Shown piece by piece: positions 16,746 through 26,327 of a stretch of DNA of 64,000 bases. Below the pieces are notes generated by a model that did no database searches, was not told the origin of the DNA, and saw only the letters and a program-made list of their open reading frames with translations. The position numbers were made by a program, and so were the translations under genes. This stretch comes from Ochrobactrum sp. Q0168. Its GTDB lineage: Bacteria; Pseudomonadota; Alphaproteobacteria; Rhizobiales; Rhizobiaceae. The stretch covers positions 1 through 64,000 of the forward strand of contig NZ_JAELXQ010000008.1 of the NCBI RefSeq assembly GCF_016427605.1, in the 5' to 3' direction. Position 1 is the first letter of the stretch. Each line of letters opens with the position of its first letter.

Positions 16746-18395
16746 TTACCTTGTGAGCGGCTTATACGTCACCCGCTTCGGGTTGACGCTTTCCGGTCCA
16801 AGACGACGGACCTTATCCGCTTCATAATCCTCGAAGTTGCCTTCGAACCATTCGACATGGCTGTCGCCTTCGAAAGCGAGAATATGCGTCGCCAGACGAT
16901 CGAGGAACATACGATCGTGGGAGATGATAACGGCGCAGCCCGCGTATTTTTCGAGCGCGTCTTCAAGCGCTGCCAGGGTTTCCGTATCAAGATCGTTGGT
17001 CGGTTCGTCGAGGAGCAGAACGTTGCCGCCTGCCTGCAACATCTTGGCAAGATGCACGCGGTTGCGCTGACCACCGGAGAGATTACCGACCTTGGCCTGC
17101 TGATCGCCGCCCTTGAAGTTGAACGCGCCGCAATAAGCGCGCGAGTTCATTTCAAACTTGCCAAGCTTGATGATGTCGTTGCCGCCGGAGATTTCTTCCC
17201 AGACATTCTTGTTCGGATCGAGATGATCGCGGCTCTGATCGACATAACCGAGATGCACGGTATCACCGATGCGGATCGAACCGGAATCCGGCTTTTCCTG
17301 ACCGGTGATCATCTTGAACAGCGTCGACTTACCAGCACCGTTCGGGCCGATAACACCAACAATGCCACCGGGAGGCAGCTTGAAGGTCAGGTTTTCAATC
17401 AGCATGCGGTCGCCAAACGACTTGGTCAGACCTTCCGCTTCAATAACCACCTGACCGAGACGCTCGCCTGCCGGGATCAGAATCTGGGCATCGCCCGGAC
17501 GCTGGTTTTCCGCAGCTTCAACGAGCTGATCGTAAGCCTTGATACGGGCTTTCGACTTGGCCTGACGCGCCTTCGGGCTTGCGGCAATCCACTGGCGCTC
17601 ACGCTCAAGCGCTTTCTGACGCGAATCTTCTTCACGTCCTTCCTGAATCATACGCTTGGCCTTGGCTTCGAGATAAGCCGAGTAGTTGCCTTCGTAAGGA
17701 ATGCCGCGACCGCGATCCAGTTCGAGAATCCAGCCAGTCACATTGTCGAGGAAGTAGCGATCGTGCGTGATAAGCAGGACAGCGCCCTCATATTCGCGTA
17801 GATGCTTTTCCAGCCATGCGGTGGTTTCAGCGTCAAGGTGGTTGGTCGGTTCGTCGAGCAGCAGCAGGTCGGGCTTCGACAGCAGCAGCTTGCAAAGCGC
17901 AACGCGGCGACGCTCACCGCCCGAAAGCTTGGTGACATCGGCATCGGCTGGCGGGCAGCGCAGCGCTTCCATCGCCATTTCAACCTGGCTCTCCAGATCC
18001 CAGAGGTTCTGGCTGTCGATGACATCCTGAAGCGCCGCACCTTCGTCTGCGGTTTCATCGGAATAGTTCATCATCAGCTCGTTGTAACGCTCAAGAATGG
18101 CCGTCTTCGCAGCCACACCTTCCATAACGTTGCCGAGCACAGTCTTTTCTGGATCGAGATACGGTTCCTGCGCGAGATAACCGCAAGTAGCACCGTCTGC
18201 GAGCCAGGCCTCGCCGGTATATTCCTTGTCGAGACCGGCCATGATCTTGAGGATCGTCGACTTGCCGGCGCCGTTGGGGCCGAGAATACCGATCTTCGCA
18301 TCTGGATAGAATGACAGGTTAAGGTTTTCGATAACCTTCTTGGCTCCGTATGCCTTGTTCAGGCCGGACATATGATAAATGAATTGGCGTGCCAT
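16746..18395 (-). CDS. ettA: Energy-dependent translational throttle protein EttA (ABC-F)
   Basis: A 549-residue soluble ABC-F ATPase with two nucleotide-binding domains and no membrane part. It binds the ribosomal E site and gates entry into the elongation cycle by ADP/ATP ratio. Both Walker A motifs are GPNGAGKST (about residues 36 and 350), the signatures are [11 protein letters not shown] and [11 protein letters not shown], and both Walker B regions read LLLDEPTN with catalytic Glu. The EttA arm insertion and the interdomain linker ([18 protein letters not shown]) are present. I start at the ATG at 18395; the GTG six codons upstream is less likely. Confidence 0.95.
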   Translation of the reverse strand: MARQFIYHMSGLNKAYGAKKVIENLNLSFYPDAKIGILGPNGAGKSTILKIMAGLDKEYTGEAWLADGATCGYLAQEPYLDPEKTVLGNVMEGVAAKTAILERYNELMMNYSDETADEGAALQDVIDSQNLWDLESQVEMAMEALRCPPADADVTKLSGGERRRVALCKLLLSKPDLLLLDEPTNHLDAETTAWLEKHLREYEGAVLLITHDRYFLDNVTGWILELDRGRGIPYEGNYSAYLEAKAKRMIQEGREEDSRQKALERERQWIAASPKARQAKSKARIKAYDQLVEAAENQRPGDAQILIPAGERLGQVVIEAEGLTKSFGDRMLIENLTFKLPPGGIVGVIGPNGAGKSTLFKMITGQEKPDSGSIRIGDTVHLGYVDQSRDHLDPNKNVWEEISGGNDIIKLGKFEMNSRAYCGAFNFKGGDQQAKVGNLSGGQRNRVHLAKMLQAGGNVLLLDEPTNDLDTETLAALEDALEKYAGCAVIISHDRMFLDRLATHILAFEGDSHVEWFEGNFEDYEADKVRRLGPESVNPKRVTYKPLTR

Positions 18396-18889
18396 AAAGC
18401 GCGTCGTCTCCACGGGTTAGAAAGCGCGGCGGGTTATACAAAGCCGAACCGCGCGGAAATTGCTGAGGCGTATGTAGGCCAAATAGAGTGCGGACGCAAA
18501 CGGCATCGCGTAAAACATAAATGACGGGCAAGGCAGTGCCCGAAGAAGCACGCACCGGAAAAGTTGAGCTTAAAAGAATGAAACCGGGCGCGGATATTTC
18601 CGTCACCCGGTTTCCCCTCTGGCCACCGTCCGCGAAAGTTTCCTCCCTTTCATCGGACGGCCTGCAAATGATGGCTTGGATTTCTCTAAATGACGCCCTT
18701 TATATCCGTCAAAGCCCCTGTATTTCCCCGTTGAATGTAGATTTGCCCAGCTTTTCACGCATTTCAAGCAGAATTTGCACAAAAAACGCTTTTGCCTAAA
18801 ATTCGCTCATACAACGTTGTCATGCCTCTTTTAATGCCGCGCCCAACGGGGGAATTGACTATTTGCGCGGCATAAAATCAGATGGCGAA
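18396..18889. other. Intergenic region between divergent ettA and the alpha/beta hydrolase gene
   Basis: The 494 bases hold the ettA promoter and the hydrolase promoter. Short open frames exist on the plus strand, but they lack ribosome sites and family resemblance. I see no repeat or RNA fold that I would name. Confidence 0.4.
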
Positions 18890-19834
18890 ATGTCGTTTGA
18901 AACCATCCACCACCTCACCCTTTCCGACGCGACGAAACTGCCGTTCCGCAGTCTTCTTGCCGATGCGCCGCGCGCGGTCGTTCAAATCTGCCACGGCCTC
19001 GCGGAACATTCCGCCCGCTACGGCCGCTTTGCCGAAGCGCTGGCTCAGGCTGGCTATCACGTCTATGCGCATGACCACCGTGGACATGGCGTGAATATCG
19101 GGGCTCATGCGCCAAAAGGAATGTTTTCACAAAAGCAAGGCCATGATGTGGCCATCAAGGATGTACGGGCACTGAACCGCCACATCCATGACCAGTATCC
19201 CGACTTGCCGGTGGTCCTGTTCGGGCATTCGATGGGCGGTCTGATTGCCCTGAACTATGTGCTCGACCATGCCGACACGGTGGACGCCGCTGCAATCTGG
19301 AATGCCAATTTCGACGGTGGCCTTGAAGCCAAAGCCGCTGCAGCACTTCTTTATATAGAGCGTATGTTGAAAGGCTCGGATGTTCCAAGCAGTCTTCTGC
19401 CGAAACTGACCTTCCGCGCCTGGGGCCGCGCCATCCCCGGCCATCGCACGCCTTTCGACTGGCTGTCACGCGATCCGGCGGAGGTCGATGCCTATGTCGC
19501 CGACCCGCTCTGCGGCTTCGACGCGACCGTGTCGCTGTGGCTCGATCTCGTGCACATGACCGCACGCGGCGCGGATGACCGCAACTTCGGCAAAATCCCG
19601 CGCAGCCTGCCCTTTCATCTGGTTGGCGGCAGCGAAGATCCGGCCACCGCCAAAGGCGCTGCGGTCTCCCGGCTGGCGGAACGCTTGCGGCGCATGGGTT
19701 TCACGCGCGTGACCTGCCTAATCCTCGCTGAAACGCGCCATGAAAGCCTCAACGACATCAACCGGCACGACGTGACACAGAAATTTCTGGATTGGCTGGC
19801 GGAGACCCTTCCGTCTTCAACCAGGTCCAGTTAA
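18890..19834 (+). CDS. Alpha/beta hydrolase, monoacylglycerol lipase / lysophospholipase type
   Basis: A 314-residue serine hydrolase. Features are the oxyanion HGLAEHSARYGRFAEAL, YAHDHRGHG, the nucleophile elbow LFGHSMGGLIALNYVL (Ser near 113), and the His-bearing ETRHESLNDINRHDV at the end, the PldB/MGLL pattern. It lacks a signal peptide, so it would act on monoacylglycerol or lysophospholipid in the cytosol or at the inner membrane face. The ATG at 18890 is used because the earlier TTG has no ribosome site. It precedes the glycolipid genes but is separated from them by a repeat. Confidence 0.85.
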   Translation: MSFETIHHLTLSDATKLPFRSLLADAPRAVVQICHGLAEHSARYGRFAEALAQAGYHVYAHDHRGHGVNIGAHAPKGMFSQKQGHDVAIKDVRALNRHIHDQYPDLPVVLFGHSMGGLIALNYVLDHADTVDAAAIWNANFDGGLEAKAAAALLYIERMLKGSDVPSSLLPKLTFRAWGRAIPGHRTPFDWLSRDPAEVDAYVADPLCGFDATVSLWLDLVHMTARGADDRNFGKIPRSLPFHLVGGSEDPATAKGAAVSRLAERLRRMGFTRVTCLILAETRHESLNDINRHDVTQKFLDWLAETLPSSTRSS

Positions 19835-19910
19835 AAGGCGGCTATTATCTTCTGTATCGAGCTCGGCTCACGATTTCTTGAAGCATCTTGGCTTCTTCGG
19901 GTATTCAGTG

Positions 19911-19963
19911 CTAGAGCATCGGCCCCGAAAGCGATTATCGGTTTCCGGAAAGCCGATGCTGAA
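19911..19963. repeat. REP-like inverted repeat
   Basis: AGCATCGGC..GCCGATGCT arms surround a CGATTATCGGTTTCCGGAAA core. It resembles the Rhizobiales interspersed palindrome seen at 47910-48009 (CCGGTTTTCGGA core). It lies in the 224-base gap before the GT2 gene. Confidence 0.5.
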
Positions 19964-20058
19964 AAAACAAGCCGCGGCTTGCGCGATACCGGGGCTCCGA
20001 ACATCAAAAGCGGAGCCTGCGCTTGAAGAATAGCGCAAGGAACGAAGGAACACTCTGC

Positions 20059-20790
20059 GTGGAAACACCGACAATTTCTGTGGTCATCCCCTGCCGCAAC
20101 GAGGCGGATAATCTGGCCTTTTTGCTGGATGAAGTGGATTCCGCGATGCAGGGTCGCGCCTATGAAGTGATTGTCGTCGATGACGGTTCGACGGACTCGA
20201 CAAGCGATGTTCTCGCCCGGCGCATCCATGCAGGCAAGCCGCTGCGCCATTTGCGCCATGACCGATCATCCGGCCAGAGTGCGGCAGTGCGTTCCGGTGT
20301 TTTTGCCGCGCGCGGCAATATTGTTGTTACGATGGACGGCGACGGCCAGAACGACCCGGCCTATCTTCCGGTGCTGGTCGATGCGCTCGTCGAAGCTGGC
20401 GAAGGCTATGGGATTGCCGCTGGCCAGCGCCTGAAGCGCACCGATACCAAGCTGAAGCAATTGTCGTCGCGCTTCGCCAATAATCTGCGCGGCGCGATCC
20501 TGAAAGACAAGACGCGCGATTCCGGTTGCGGCCTCAAGGCGCTGCATACCGACCTGTTCCGTCAGCTGCCTTTCTTCGACGGCTGGCACCGCTATCTGCC
20601 ATCGCTGGCGCTGCGCGAAGGTTTCGACGTCGTGCATGTGGATGTGGTCGACCGCGAACGCCGCCACGGCAAATCCAATTACGGTATTCTTGATCGCGGA
20701 CTGCGCGGCATTCTCGATCTTTACGGCGTCTGGTGGCTGCGCAAGCGCCGCAAGGTTGTGCCGCGCGTGACGGAGATTACCCATGACTGA
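20059..20790 (+). CDS. GT2-family glycosyltransferase, polyprenyl-phosphate sugar synthase type
   Basis: About 243 residues from a GTG at 20059 with GAAGGAA upstream; a TTG at 20023 would add 12. GT-A motifs: ISVVIPCRNEADNL, VIVVDDGSTDSTSD (UDP site), VVTMDGDGQNDP (DxD), and GCGLKALHTDLFRQLPFFDGWHRYLP. There is no C-terminal membrane pair, so it resembles the DPM1/RgtE class that makes a polyprenyl-phosphate sugar donor at the inner membrane face. It overlaps the LAB_N gene by 8 bp. With ugd just beyond, a uronic-acid donor is plausible. Confidence 0.85.
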   Translation: METPTISVVIPCRNEADNLAFLLDEVDSAMQGRAYEVIVVDDGSTDSTSDVLARRIHAGKPLRHLRHDRSSGQSAAVRSGVFAARGNIVVTMDGDGQNDPAYLPVLVDALVEAGEGYGIAAGQRLKRTDTKLKQLSSRFANNLRGAILKDKTRDSGCGLKALHTDLFRQLPFFDGWHRYLPSLALREGFDVVHVDVVDRERRHGKSNYGILDRGLRGILDLYGVWWLRKRRKVVPRVTEITHD

Positions 20791-21112
20791 TATTTTCAAC
20801 AGCCTGTCGCAGTGGCTGCACGAAGTTTTCGTGGCTCAGTGGGACGGCTGGATCGTGCTTGGCTTCGTTGCACAGGCCTGCTTTACCATGCGCTTTGTCG
20901 TGCAATGGCTGGCATCGGAGAAGGCCAAGAAAAGCGTCATGCCGGTGGCCTTCTGGTTCTTCTCGCTCTTCGGCGGCGCATTGCTGCTCATCTACGCGAT
21001 CCAGCGTAAAGACCCCGTCTTCATCGCGGGACAGGGTCTTGGCCTCATCGTCTATGTCCGCAATCTCTGGCTTATCGCCAATGAGAAGAAGCAGCTCGCG
21101 GCGAGCGAATAA
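20783..21112 (+). CDS. Lipid A biosynthesis N-terminal (LAB_N) domain membrane protein
   Basis: A 109-residue protein with three hydrophobic helices. The LAB_N pattern is WIVLGFVAQACFTMRFVVQWLASEKAKKSVMPVAFWFFSL-like, here seen at about 18-60, followed by YAIQRKDPVFIAGQG and YVRNLWLI. Such proteins are found stand-alone beside polyprenyl-phosphate glycosyltransferases, and may flip or present the lipid-linked sugar. The 8-bp overlap means coupled translation with the GT2 gene. The usual third member, an ArnT-like transferase, is not in this window. Confidence 0.88.
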   Translation: MTDIFNSLSQWLHEVFVAQWDGWIVLGFVAQACFTMRFVVQWLASEKAKKSVMPVAFWFFSLFGGALLLIYAIQRKDPVFIAGQGLGLIVYVRNLWLIANEKKQLAASE

Positions 21113-21127
21113 AGCTCGCCCCAAGCT

Positions 21128-22438
21128 TCAGCCTTTCAGCCTACGGCCGACCGACCGATAATCGAGGCCGGTCTCGGCAATATCTTCCGCCTTATAAACA
21201 TTGCGCAGGTCGATCAGTACGTTGCCAGCCATCGCTTTTGCGACGCGCTTCAGGTCCAGCGCCCGATAGGCGTTCCATTCGGTCAGAAGCGCCACCACGC
21301 CGGCCCCTTCCGCCGCTTCATAAGCCGAATTGCACCAGATCACACCCGGCAGAACGGCTTTGGCCGCATCCATAGCTTCCGGGTCGTGGGCGCGCACCGA
21401 AAGTCCTGCCTTCTGGATCGCCGTCACAATATCCAGGGCCGGAGATTCACGAATATCGTCGGTATTCGGCTTGAACGCGATGCCGAGCACCGCGACCGTC
21501 TTTGCACCGCTTTCCTTCGCGGCGGAAACGATGCGCTCCGCCATTGACTGCTTGCGCGTTTCGTTGATGGCGATCACTTCCTCGATCAACGACTGCGGCG
21601 CGGCGTAGCGCTTGCCGGTTGCTGCAAAGGCGCGTGTGTCTTTCGGGAAGCAGGAGCCGCCAAAGCCCGGGCCAGCATGCAGGAATTTCGAACCGATGCG
21701 GTTATCCATCCCGATGGCGCGCGCCACTTCCTGCACATTGCCGCCAGTCTTCTCGCACAGATCCGCGACCTGATTGATGAAGGTCACCTTCATTGCCAGA
21801 AATGCATTGGCTGCATATTTGATGATCTCGGCATTTTCGAGCGATGTCACGACCATCGGCGTTTCGCGCAGATAAAGCGGACGATAGAGGCGCTGCATCG
21901 CAGCCTTGCCGCTCTCGTCCTCTACGCCGACCACAACGCGGTCGGGCCGCATGAAATCCTCGATGGCCGAGCCTTCGCGCAGGAATTCCGGATTGGAAAC
22001 CATGGAGAACGGCACACCCGGACGCGCCGCTGCTATGCGGTCGCGGATGCGCGCATTGGTGCCGACGACGACCGTGGATTTGATAACAACCACGGCGCCC
22101 GGCTTCATTGCCGCAGCAATCTCATCTGCCGCCGCCTCGATATATTGCAGGTCCGCCTCCCCGTCGCCGCGCCGCGAAGGCGTGCCGACCGCAATGAAAA
22201 TCACATCCGCATCGGCGACGCTCGATGCGAGATCGGTGCTGAAATCCAGCCGTCCATCACGAATGTTGCGGGTGAGCAATTCGTCGAGGCCCGGCTCGAA
22301 AATCGTGACCTTGCCCGCCTCAAGCCGTTCGATGATCGACGGGTTCTTGTCGACACAGGTGACGTGGAAGCCGAATTCGGCAAAACACACACCCGACACC
22401 AGACCCACATAGCCCGTTCCGATCATCGCCAGCTTCAT
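21128..22438 (-). CDS. ugd: UDP-glucose 6-dehydrogenase
   Basis: A 436-residue NAD enzyme oxidising UDP-glucose to UDP-glucuronate in two steps. The N-terminal Rossmann motif is MIGTGYVGLVSGVCFAEFG, the catalytic-Cys loop is PGFGGSCFPKDTRAF (Cys near 260), and the C-terminal domain has AVLGIAFKPNTDDIRESPA. It converges on the GT2/LAB_N pair and so may supply their sugar nucleotide. Rhizobial homologues are called rkpK and serve LPS and capsule. Confidence 0.93.
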   Translation of the reverse strand: MKLAMIGTGYVGLVSGVCFAEFGFHVTCVDKNPSIIERLEAGKVTIFEPGLDELLTRNIRDGRLDFSTDLASSVADADVIFIAVGTPSRRGDGEADLQYIEAAADEIAAAMKPGAVVVIKSTVVVGTNARIRDRIAAARPGVPFSMVSNPEFLREGSAIEDFMRPDRVVVGVEDESGKAAMQRLYRPLYLRETPMVVTSLENAEIIKYAANAFLAMKVTFINQVADLCEKTGGNVQEVARAIGMDNRIGSKFLHAGPGFGGSCFPKDTRAFAATGKRYAAPQSLIEEVIAINETRKQSMAERIVSAAKESGAKTVAVLGIAFKPNTDDIRESPALDIVTAIQKAGLSVRAHDPEAMDAAKAVLPGVIWCNSAYEAAEGAGVVALLTEWNAYRALDLKRVAKAMAGNVLIDLRNVYKAEDIAETGLDYRSVGRRLKG

Positions 22439-22460
22439 ATGTTCAGTCCTTCAGTTTGGC

Positions 22461-23147
22461 TCAGAGCCACTTGTCGTAATCGGAAACCAAGAGGTGTAAG
22501 GGCTTCTCGTTTTCTTCAATATTCGAAAAACGGCCAATCGGCTCGCGGAAAATATTGTCGGTGAGATCGTCATTGACGGTCGAGACTTCGCCGATCAGCA
22601 CGTCGCCGCCCTCGCCCCAGAAGGCATGCCAGTTGCCGGGCAGAAGCGTCACGCTTTCGCCGGGCGACAGTTTCAGATGCGCGCCCGCCTTCTGCGTCAC
22701 AAGACGACCATCGGTCGCGACCGTAACATCGGACTGTTCGCAGACACTGCCGTCCGGCAGCGAATTGAACAGTTCAAGCACCAGCGTACCGCCACCACGA
22801 TTGATGATGTCTTCGGCCTTCACCACATGGCGATGCATCGGCGACAGCTGGTTCTCGCGCGAGATCATGATCTTTTCGGCATAAAGCATGCCGCCGCCGC
22901 GCTTGAGGTCATCGGCATTGCCGTTGCGTGTCGTAAACAGGAAAAGGCCGAGGTCCTTGAACTTGCCCTGGCCGTAATCCGTAATATCCCAGCCCAGACG
23001 CGCATCGCGGATGGCAGCGGCGTCGCTGCTCGTCCGCTGCTTCAGCTCTTCCGGGGTCCAATAGGCGAAGGGCGGCATAATATAGCCGAATGAGCGGATA
23101 AACGCGTCGCTTTCGCGGATAATCTCGTTGATTTCTGAGCGCTTCAT
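22461..23147 (-). CDS. D-lyxose / D-mannose isomerase (cupin)
   Basis: A 228-residue cupin of the D-lyxose ketol-isomerase family, interconverting D-lyxose with D-xylulose and D-mannose with D-fructose. Metal-binding residues are visible in QLSPMHRHVVKAEDI (two His and Glu) and in LLPGNWHAFWGE (His). Length equals the characterised family (about 228). The ATG at 23147 has GAGG upstream. It lies 22 bp beyond ugd on the same strand and may be transcribed with it, which would link it to sugar-nucleotide metabolism rather than lyxose catabolism; that is inference. Confidence 0.85.
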   Translation of the reverse strand: MKRSEINEIIRESDAFIRSFGYIMPPFAYWTPEELKQRTSSDAAAIRDARLGWDITDYGQGKFKDLGLFLFTTRNGNADDLKRGGGMLYAEKIMISRENQLSPMHRHVVKAEDIINRGGGTLVLELFNSLPDGSVCEQSDVTVATDGRLVTQKAGAHLKLSPGESVTLLPGNWHAFWGEGGDVLIGEVSTVNDDLTDNIFREPIGRFSNIEENEKPLHLLVSDYDKWL

Positions 23148-23529
23148 GACCTCTGGGCCTCCCACGGAATGAAACAGTTTTTGTCTGGTTCGTGTGGTAA
23201 CTATCTTTTCTGCCTGTTGGCAATCCCGGAAATGCTTTGCATGTCAGCGGTCACGCATATTTGCGGTCCGTCCCGCCTGCCGCAAAAGCGACATTTTGGC
23301 GTGTCGTCTTTACGCGAAATCCATGTCGCATCCCAATGCGCGTTTAGAACAGTTCAGTGATTGAATCATGACAACGGAAGCCAGTTCGAAACCCGATACG
23401 GGAACGAACAAGCCATTGATGTAGCGGCAAAAGCCGGGCTTCTGGAAGGCAAAGGGAACACCGGATCAGGCCAAGGTCGCTGGGAGAACAGCAAATGCCG
23501 ATCCTAACGAAGATGAAGCAAGGGTCGTG

Positions 23530-24792
23530 ATGATGGACGTTCGCAATAAAGTGCTGGGGGAAATGCTGGGGCTTTTGACCGGGCGCGATCCCAATTTCAG
23601 CCTGGAGCAGAAGTTTTACACCGATCCGGATTTTTACAAGCTGGATTTGGAAAACATCTTCTATCGCGACTGGCTGTTTGTCGGCCATGATTGCGAACTC
23701 CCGAAGACCGGCTCTTACATGACCGTGCAGGTCGGCGCCTATCCGGTCGTCATCGTGCGCGACGCGCAGGGCAGCATTCGCGCTTTCCACAATTCCTGCC
23801 GCCATCGCGGCTCGCGCATCTGCTCTGCCGAAAAAGGCACGGCCGCCAAGCTCGTCTGCCCCTATCACCAGTGGACCTATGAGCTGGATGGACGCCTGCT
23901 CTTCGCGCGTCAGGTCGGCCCGGACTTCAAGCCCGCCGACTATGGCCTGAAGCAGGTGCATTGCGAGACCGTCGCAGGCTATATCTATATCTGCGTCGCC
24001 GACGAAGCGCCGGATTTTGCCTCCTTCCGCAATCTCGTCGAACCTTATCTCGCGCCGCACAATATCAAGGACGCGAAGGTCGCTTTCGAAAGCTCGATCA
24101 TCGAAAAGGGCAACTGGAAGCTCGTCTGGGAAAACAATCGCGAGTGCTATCACTGCGCCGCCAACCATCCGGAACTCTGCCGCACCTATCCCGAAGCGCC
24201 ATCGGCGACCGGCGTTCAGGGCGTGATGGAAGACCCGGAAATCAACCAGCTCTGGAAGAACTGCGCCAGCGCTGGCCTGCCTGCGGAATTCAAAATGTCC
24301 GAAGATGGTCGTTATCGCATCACCCGCATTCCGCTTCTGCGCGATGCCGTGAGCTACACCATGTCGGGCAAGGCTGCCGTCAAGAAGCCACTGAGCGATC
24401 AGGTTGCAGGTAGCACCAATATCGGCGCGATGCTGCTTTTCAACTATCCGACCACCTGGAACCATTTGATGGCCGACCACGCCATTTCCTTCCGCGTCTT
24501 GCCGATCAGCGCGGAAGAAACCCTCGTCACCACCAAGTGGCTGGTGCACAAGGATGCGGTTGAAGGCGTCGATTACGATCTGGACGAGCTGACCCATGTG
24601 TGGCTACAGACCAATGATCAGGATCGGCAGATCGTCGAGGAAAATGCCGTCGGCATCCGCTCGCCCGCCTACCAGCCCGGGCCCTATTCGGTCGAGCATG
24701 AAGGCGGCGTGATGCAGTTCCTCGAATGGTACACCAACACGATCACGCCGCGCCTCAGCGGTGAAACGGCCAAGCTTAGCCGCGTGGCCTGA
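23530..24792 (+). CDS. Rieske non-heme iron oxygenase, GbcA-like (glycine betaine or related demethylase)
   Basis: About 420 residues. The Rieske cluster ligands are Cys90/His92 (in SCRHRGS) and Cys110/His113 (in CPYHQWTY). The mononuclear iron site lies in WENNRECYHCAANHPEL. This layout and length match the N-demethylating oxygenases GbcA and Stc2 (stachydrine demethylase), which remove a methyl from betaines as formaldehyde. Its partner reductase begins 41 bp downstream. I take ATG at 23530 (AAGGG ahead); a second ATG follows at once. Glycine betaine, proline betaine and carnitine cannot be told apart. Confidence 0.85.
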   Translation: MMDVRNKVLGEMLGLLTGRDPNFSLEQKFYTDPDFYKLDLENIFYRDWLFVGHDCELPKTGSYMTVQVGAYPVVIVRDAQGSIRAFHNSCRHRGSRICSAEKGTAAKLVCPYHQWTYELDGRLLFARQVGPDFKPADYGLKQVHCETVAGYIYICVADEAPDFASFRNLVEPYLAPHNIKDAKVAFESSIIEKGNWKLVWENNRECYHCAANHPELCRTYPEAPSATGVQGVMEDPEINQLWKNCASAGLPAEFKMSEDGRYRITRIPLLRDAVSYTMSGKAAVKKPLSDQVAGSTNIGAMLLFNYPTTWNHLMADHAISFRVLPISAEETLVTTKWLVHKDAVEGVDYDLDELTHVWLQTNDQDRQIVEENAVGIRSPAYQPGPYSVEHEGGVMQFLEWYTNTITPRLSGETAKLSRVA

Positions 24793-24833
24793 TCGGCACA
24801 GGACCGAAATACGAATTGAGAAGCGAGAAGGCC

Positions 24834-25958
24834 ATGCAGCCTCTGAAATATCTGGACGAGATGCTGCCGTGGAACGACAGGCTGCAAATGCTGGAATGCA
24901 TTTCGGCCATCGAAGAAGCGCCCGATGTGATGACCTTCTCCTTCAAGACCGAGGAAGGCAACTGGTTCCGCTATACGCCGGGCCAGTTCGTCACGCTGGA
25001 ACTGCCGCTGGAACGGGCCGACGGTCTCGGCCCTGTGCTCAGAACTTATACGCTGTCCTCCACGCCGTCGCGGCCCTACCATATTTCGGTGACGGTCAAG
25101 GCACAGAAGGACAGCATCGGCACCCGCTGGATGCTCGACAATCTGCGCCCGCCGATGAAGATCAAGGCCTACGGCCCGAACGGCGACTTTTCGCTCGCCA
25201 ATCATCCGAGCGAAAAATACCTGTTCATCTCGGCTGGTTCCGGCATCACGCCGATGGTTTCCATGACCCGCTGGCTGTTCGACTGCGCACCGGGAACCGA
25301 CATAGCCTTCATCAATTGCGCCCGCACACCGGATGACATCATCTTCCGCAAGGAACTGGAACTGCTGTCCGGTCGTATGGATGCAATGCGGCTTGCCTTT
25401 ATTGTCGAGCAGTCATCCGCCCGCCATGTCTGGCCGGGCCTGCACGGACGCATCGACCGGGCGCGGCTTGAACTGCTGGCACCGGATTTCCAGCACCGCA
25501 AGGTGTTCTGCTGCGGCCCAGAGCCGTTCATGAACGGCGTGCGCGGATTGCTGGAACAATCCGGCTTCGACATGGCCAATTATCATCAGGAGAGTTTTCA
25601 ACCCGCGAGCGAAATCTCGTCGGTGCCTGTACCCAGCGCACTTGCACCCGCCGCGCCTGCCGCCGCTGCTGCGGCTCCGGCAGCGCCCGCGGTGGCGGCA
25701 GCCAGCGTGGTCTTCAGCCTTTCGGGCGTCGAAGTCGAATGCACCGAAAACGACACCATCCTGCTCGCCGCCCGTAATGGCGGCCTGAAAATACCGAGCG
25801 CCTGCGAATTCGGTATTTGCGGCACATGCAAGGTCAAGTGCCTCGGCGGCGAGACCGAAATGAACCACAATGGCGGCATCCGCGATGATGAAATCGCGGA
25901 AGGCTACATTCTCGCCTGTTGCAGCCGTCCGCGCGGTCGCGTGGAGATCGACGCTTAA
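24834..25958 (+). CDS. Hybrid NAD(P)H:ferredoxin oxidoreductase, GbcB-like
   Basis: A 374-residue electron-transfer partner of the upstream oxygenase. Order: FAD-binding domain at about 20-120 (LRTYTLSSTPSRPYHISVTVK), NAD(P)H domain at about 125-245 (LFISAGSGITPMVSMTRWL, VFCCGPEPFM), an Ala/Pro-rich linker at about 265-290, and a C-terminal plant-type [2Fe-2S] ferredoxin domain with Cys ligands in SACEFGICGTCKVKCLGG and ACCSRP. The ATG at 24834 follows GAGAAGG. It passes electrons from NAD(P)H to the Rieske centre. Confidence 0.88.
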   Translation: MQPLKYLDEMLPWNDRLQMLECISAIEEAPDVMTFSFKTEEGNWFRYTPGQFVTLELPLERADGLGPVLRTYTLSSTPSRPYHISVTVKAQKDSIGTRWMLDNLRPPMKIKAYGPNGDFSLANHPSEKYLFISAGSGITPMVSMTRWLFDCAPGTDIAFINCARTPDDIIFRKELELLSGRMDAMRLAFIVEQSSARHVWPGLHGRIDRARLELLAPDFQHRKVFCCGPEPFMNGVRGLLEQSGFDMANYHQESFQPASEISSVPVPSALAPAAPAAAAAAPAAPAVAAASVVFSLSGVEVECTENDTILLAARNGGLKIPSACEFGICGTCKVKCLGGETEMNHNGGIRDDEIAEGYILACCSRPRGRVEIDA

Positions 25959-25959
25959 A

Positions 25960-26181
25960 TCAAGCTTTCTTTAGAAACTCGGTTCTCAGCACCAAACCCT
26001 TGACCTGTTTGGTACTGCAATCGACTTCGGCGGGATTTCCGGTCAGGCGAATGCCCTTGACCATCGTGCCGCGTTTCAGCGTCGTCGAGGTTCCCTTAAC
26101 TTTCAGATCCTTGATGAGCGTGACGGAATCGCCGTCATTCAATTGCGTGCCGTTGCTATCGCGCGTGATTTCGTCTGTCAT
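25960..26181 (-). CDS. PhnA/YjdM-like small protein lacking the zinc ribbon
   Basis: A 73-residue version of the PhnA C-terminal domain: DSNGTQLNDGDSVTLIKDLKVKGTSTTLKRGTMVKGIRL is the family core. Full-length PhnA/YjdM (about 110 residues) begins with a zinc ribbon of four Cys, absent here. The name alkylphosphonate utilisation is historical and the role is unknown. The ATG at 26181 is preferred to the GTG eight codons earlier. Its stop lies one base past the stop of the convergent reductase gene. Confidence 0.85.
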   Translation of the reverse strand: MTDEITRDSNGTQLNDGDSVTLIKDLKVKGTSTTLKRGTMVKGIRLTGNPAEVDCSTKQVKGLVLRTEFLKKA

Positions 26182-26327
26182 GGTGATCCCTGCCTTTGTT
26201 GTCACTGGTCAGTGGCGTCCCTAGCATCCTTATCCATGTTATACCAGAACGTGCATATTCGCTGGTTTCAACGAAACGGGCTCATTATAGTCGCGGTGAA
26301 AAGCTGGGAAACGAAGCAGGAGCGCTT

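Noticed and set aside
18521-18799. 92-codon plus-strand frame between ettA and the hydrolase gene
   Set aside because: No ribosome site, unlikely composition, crosses the promoter region.
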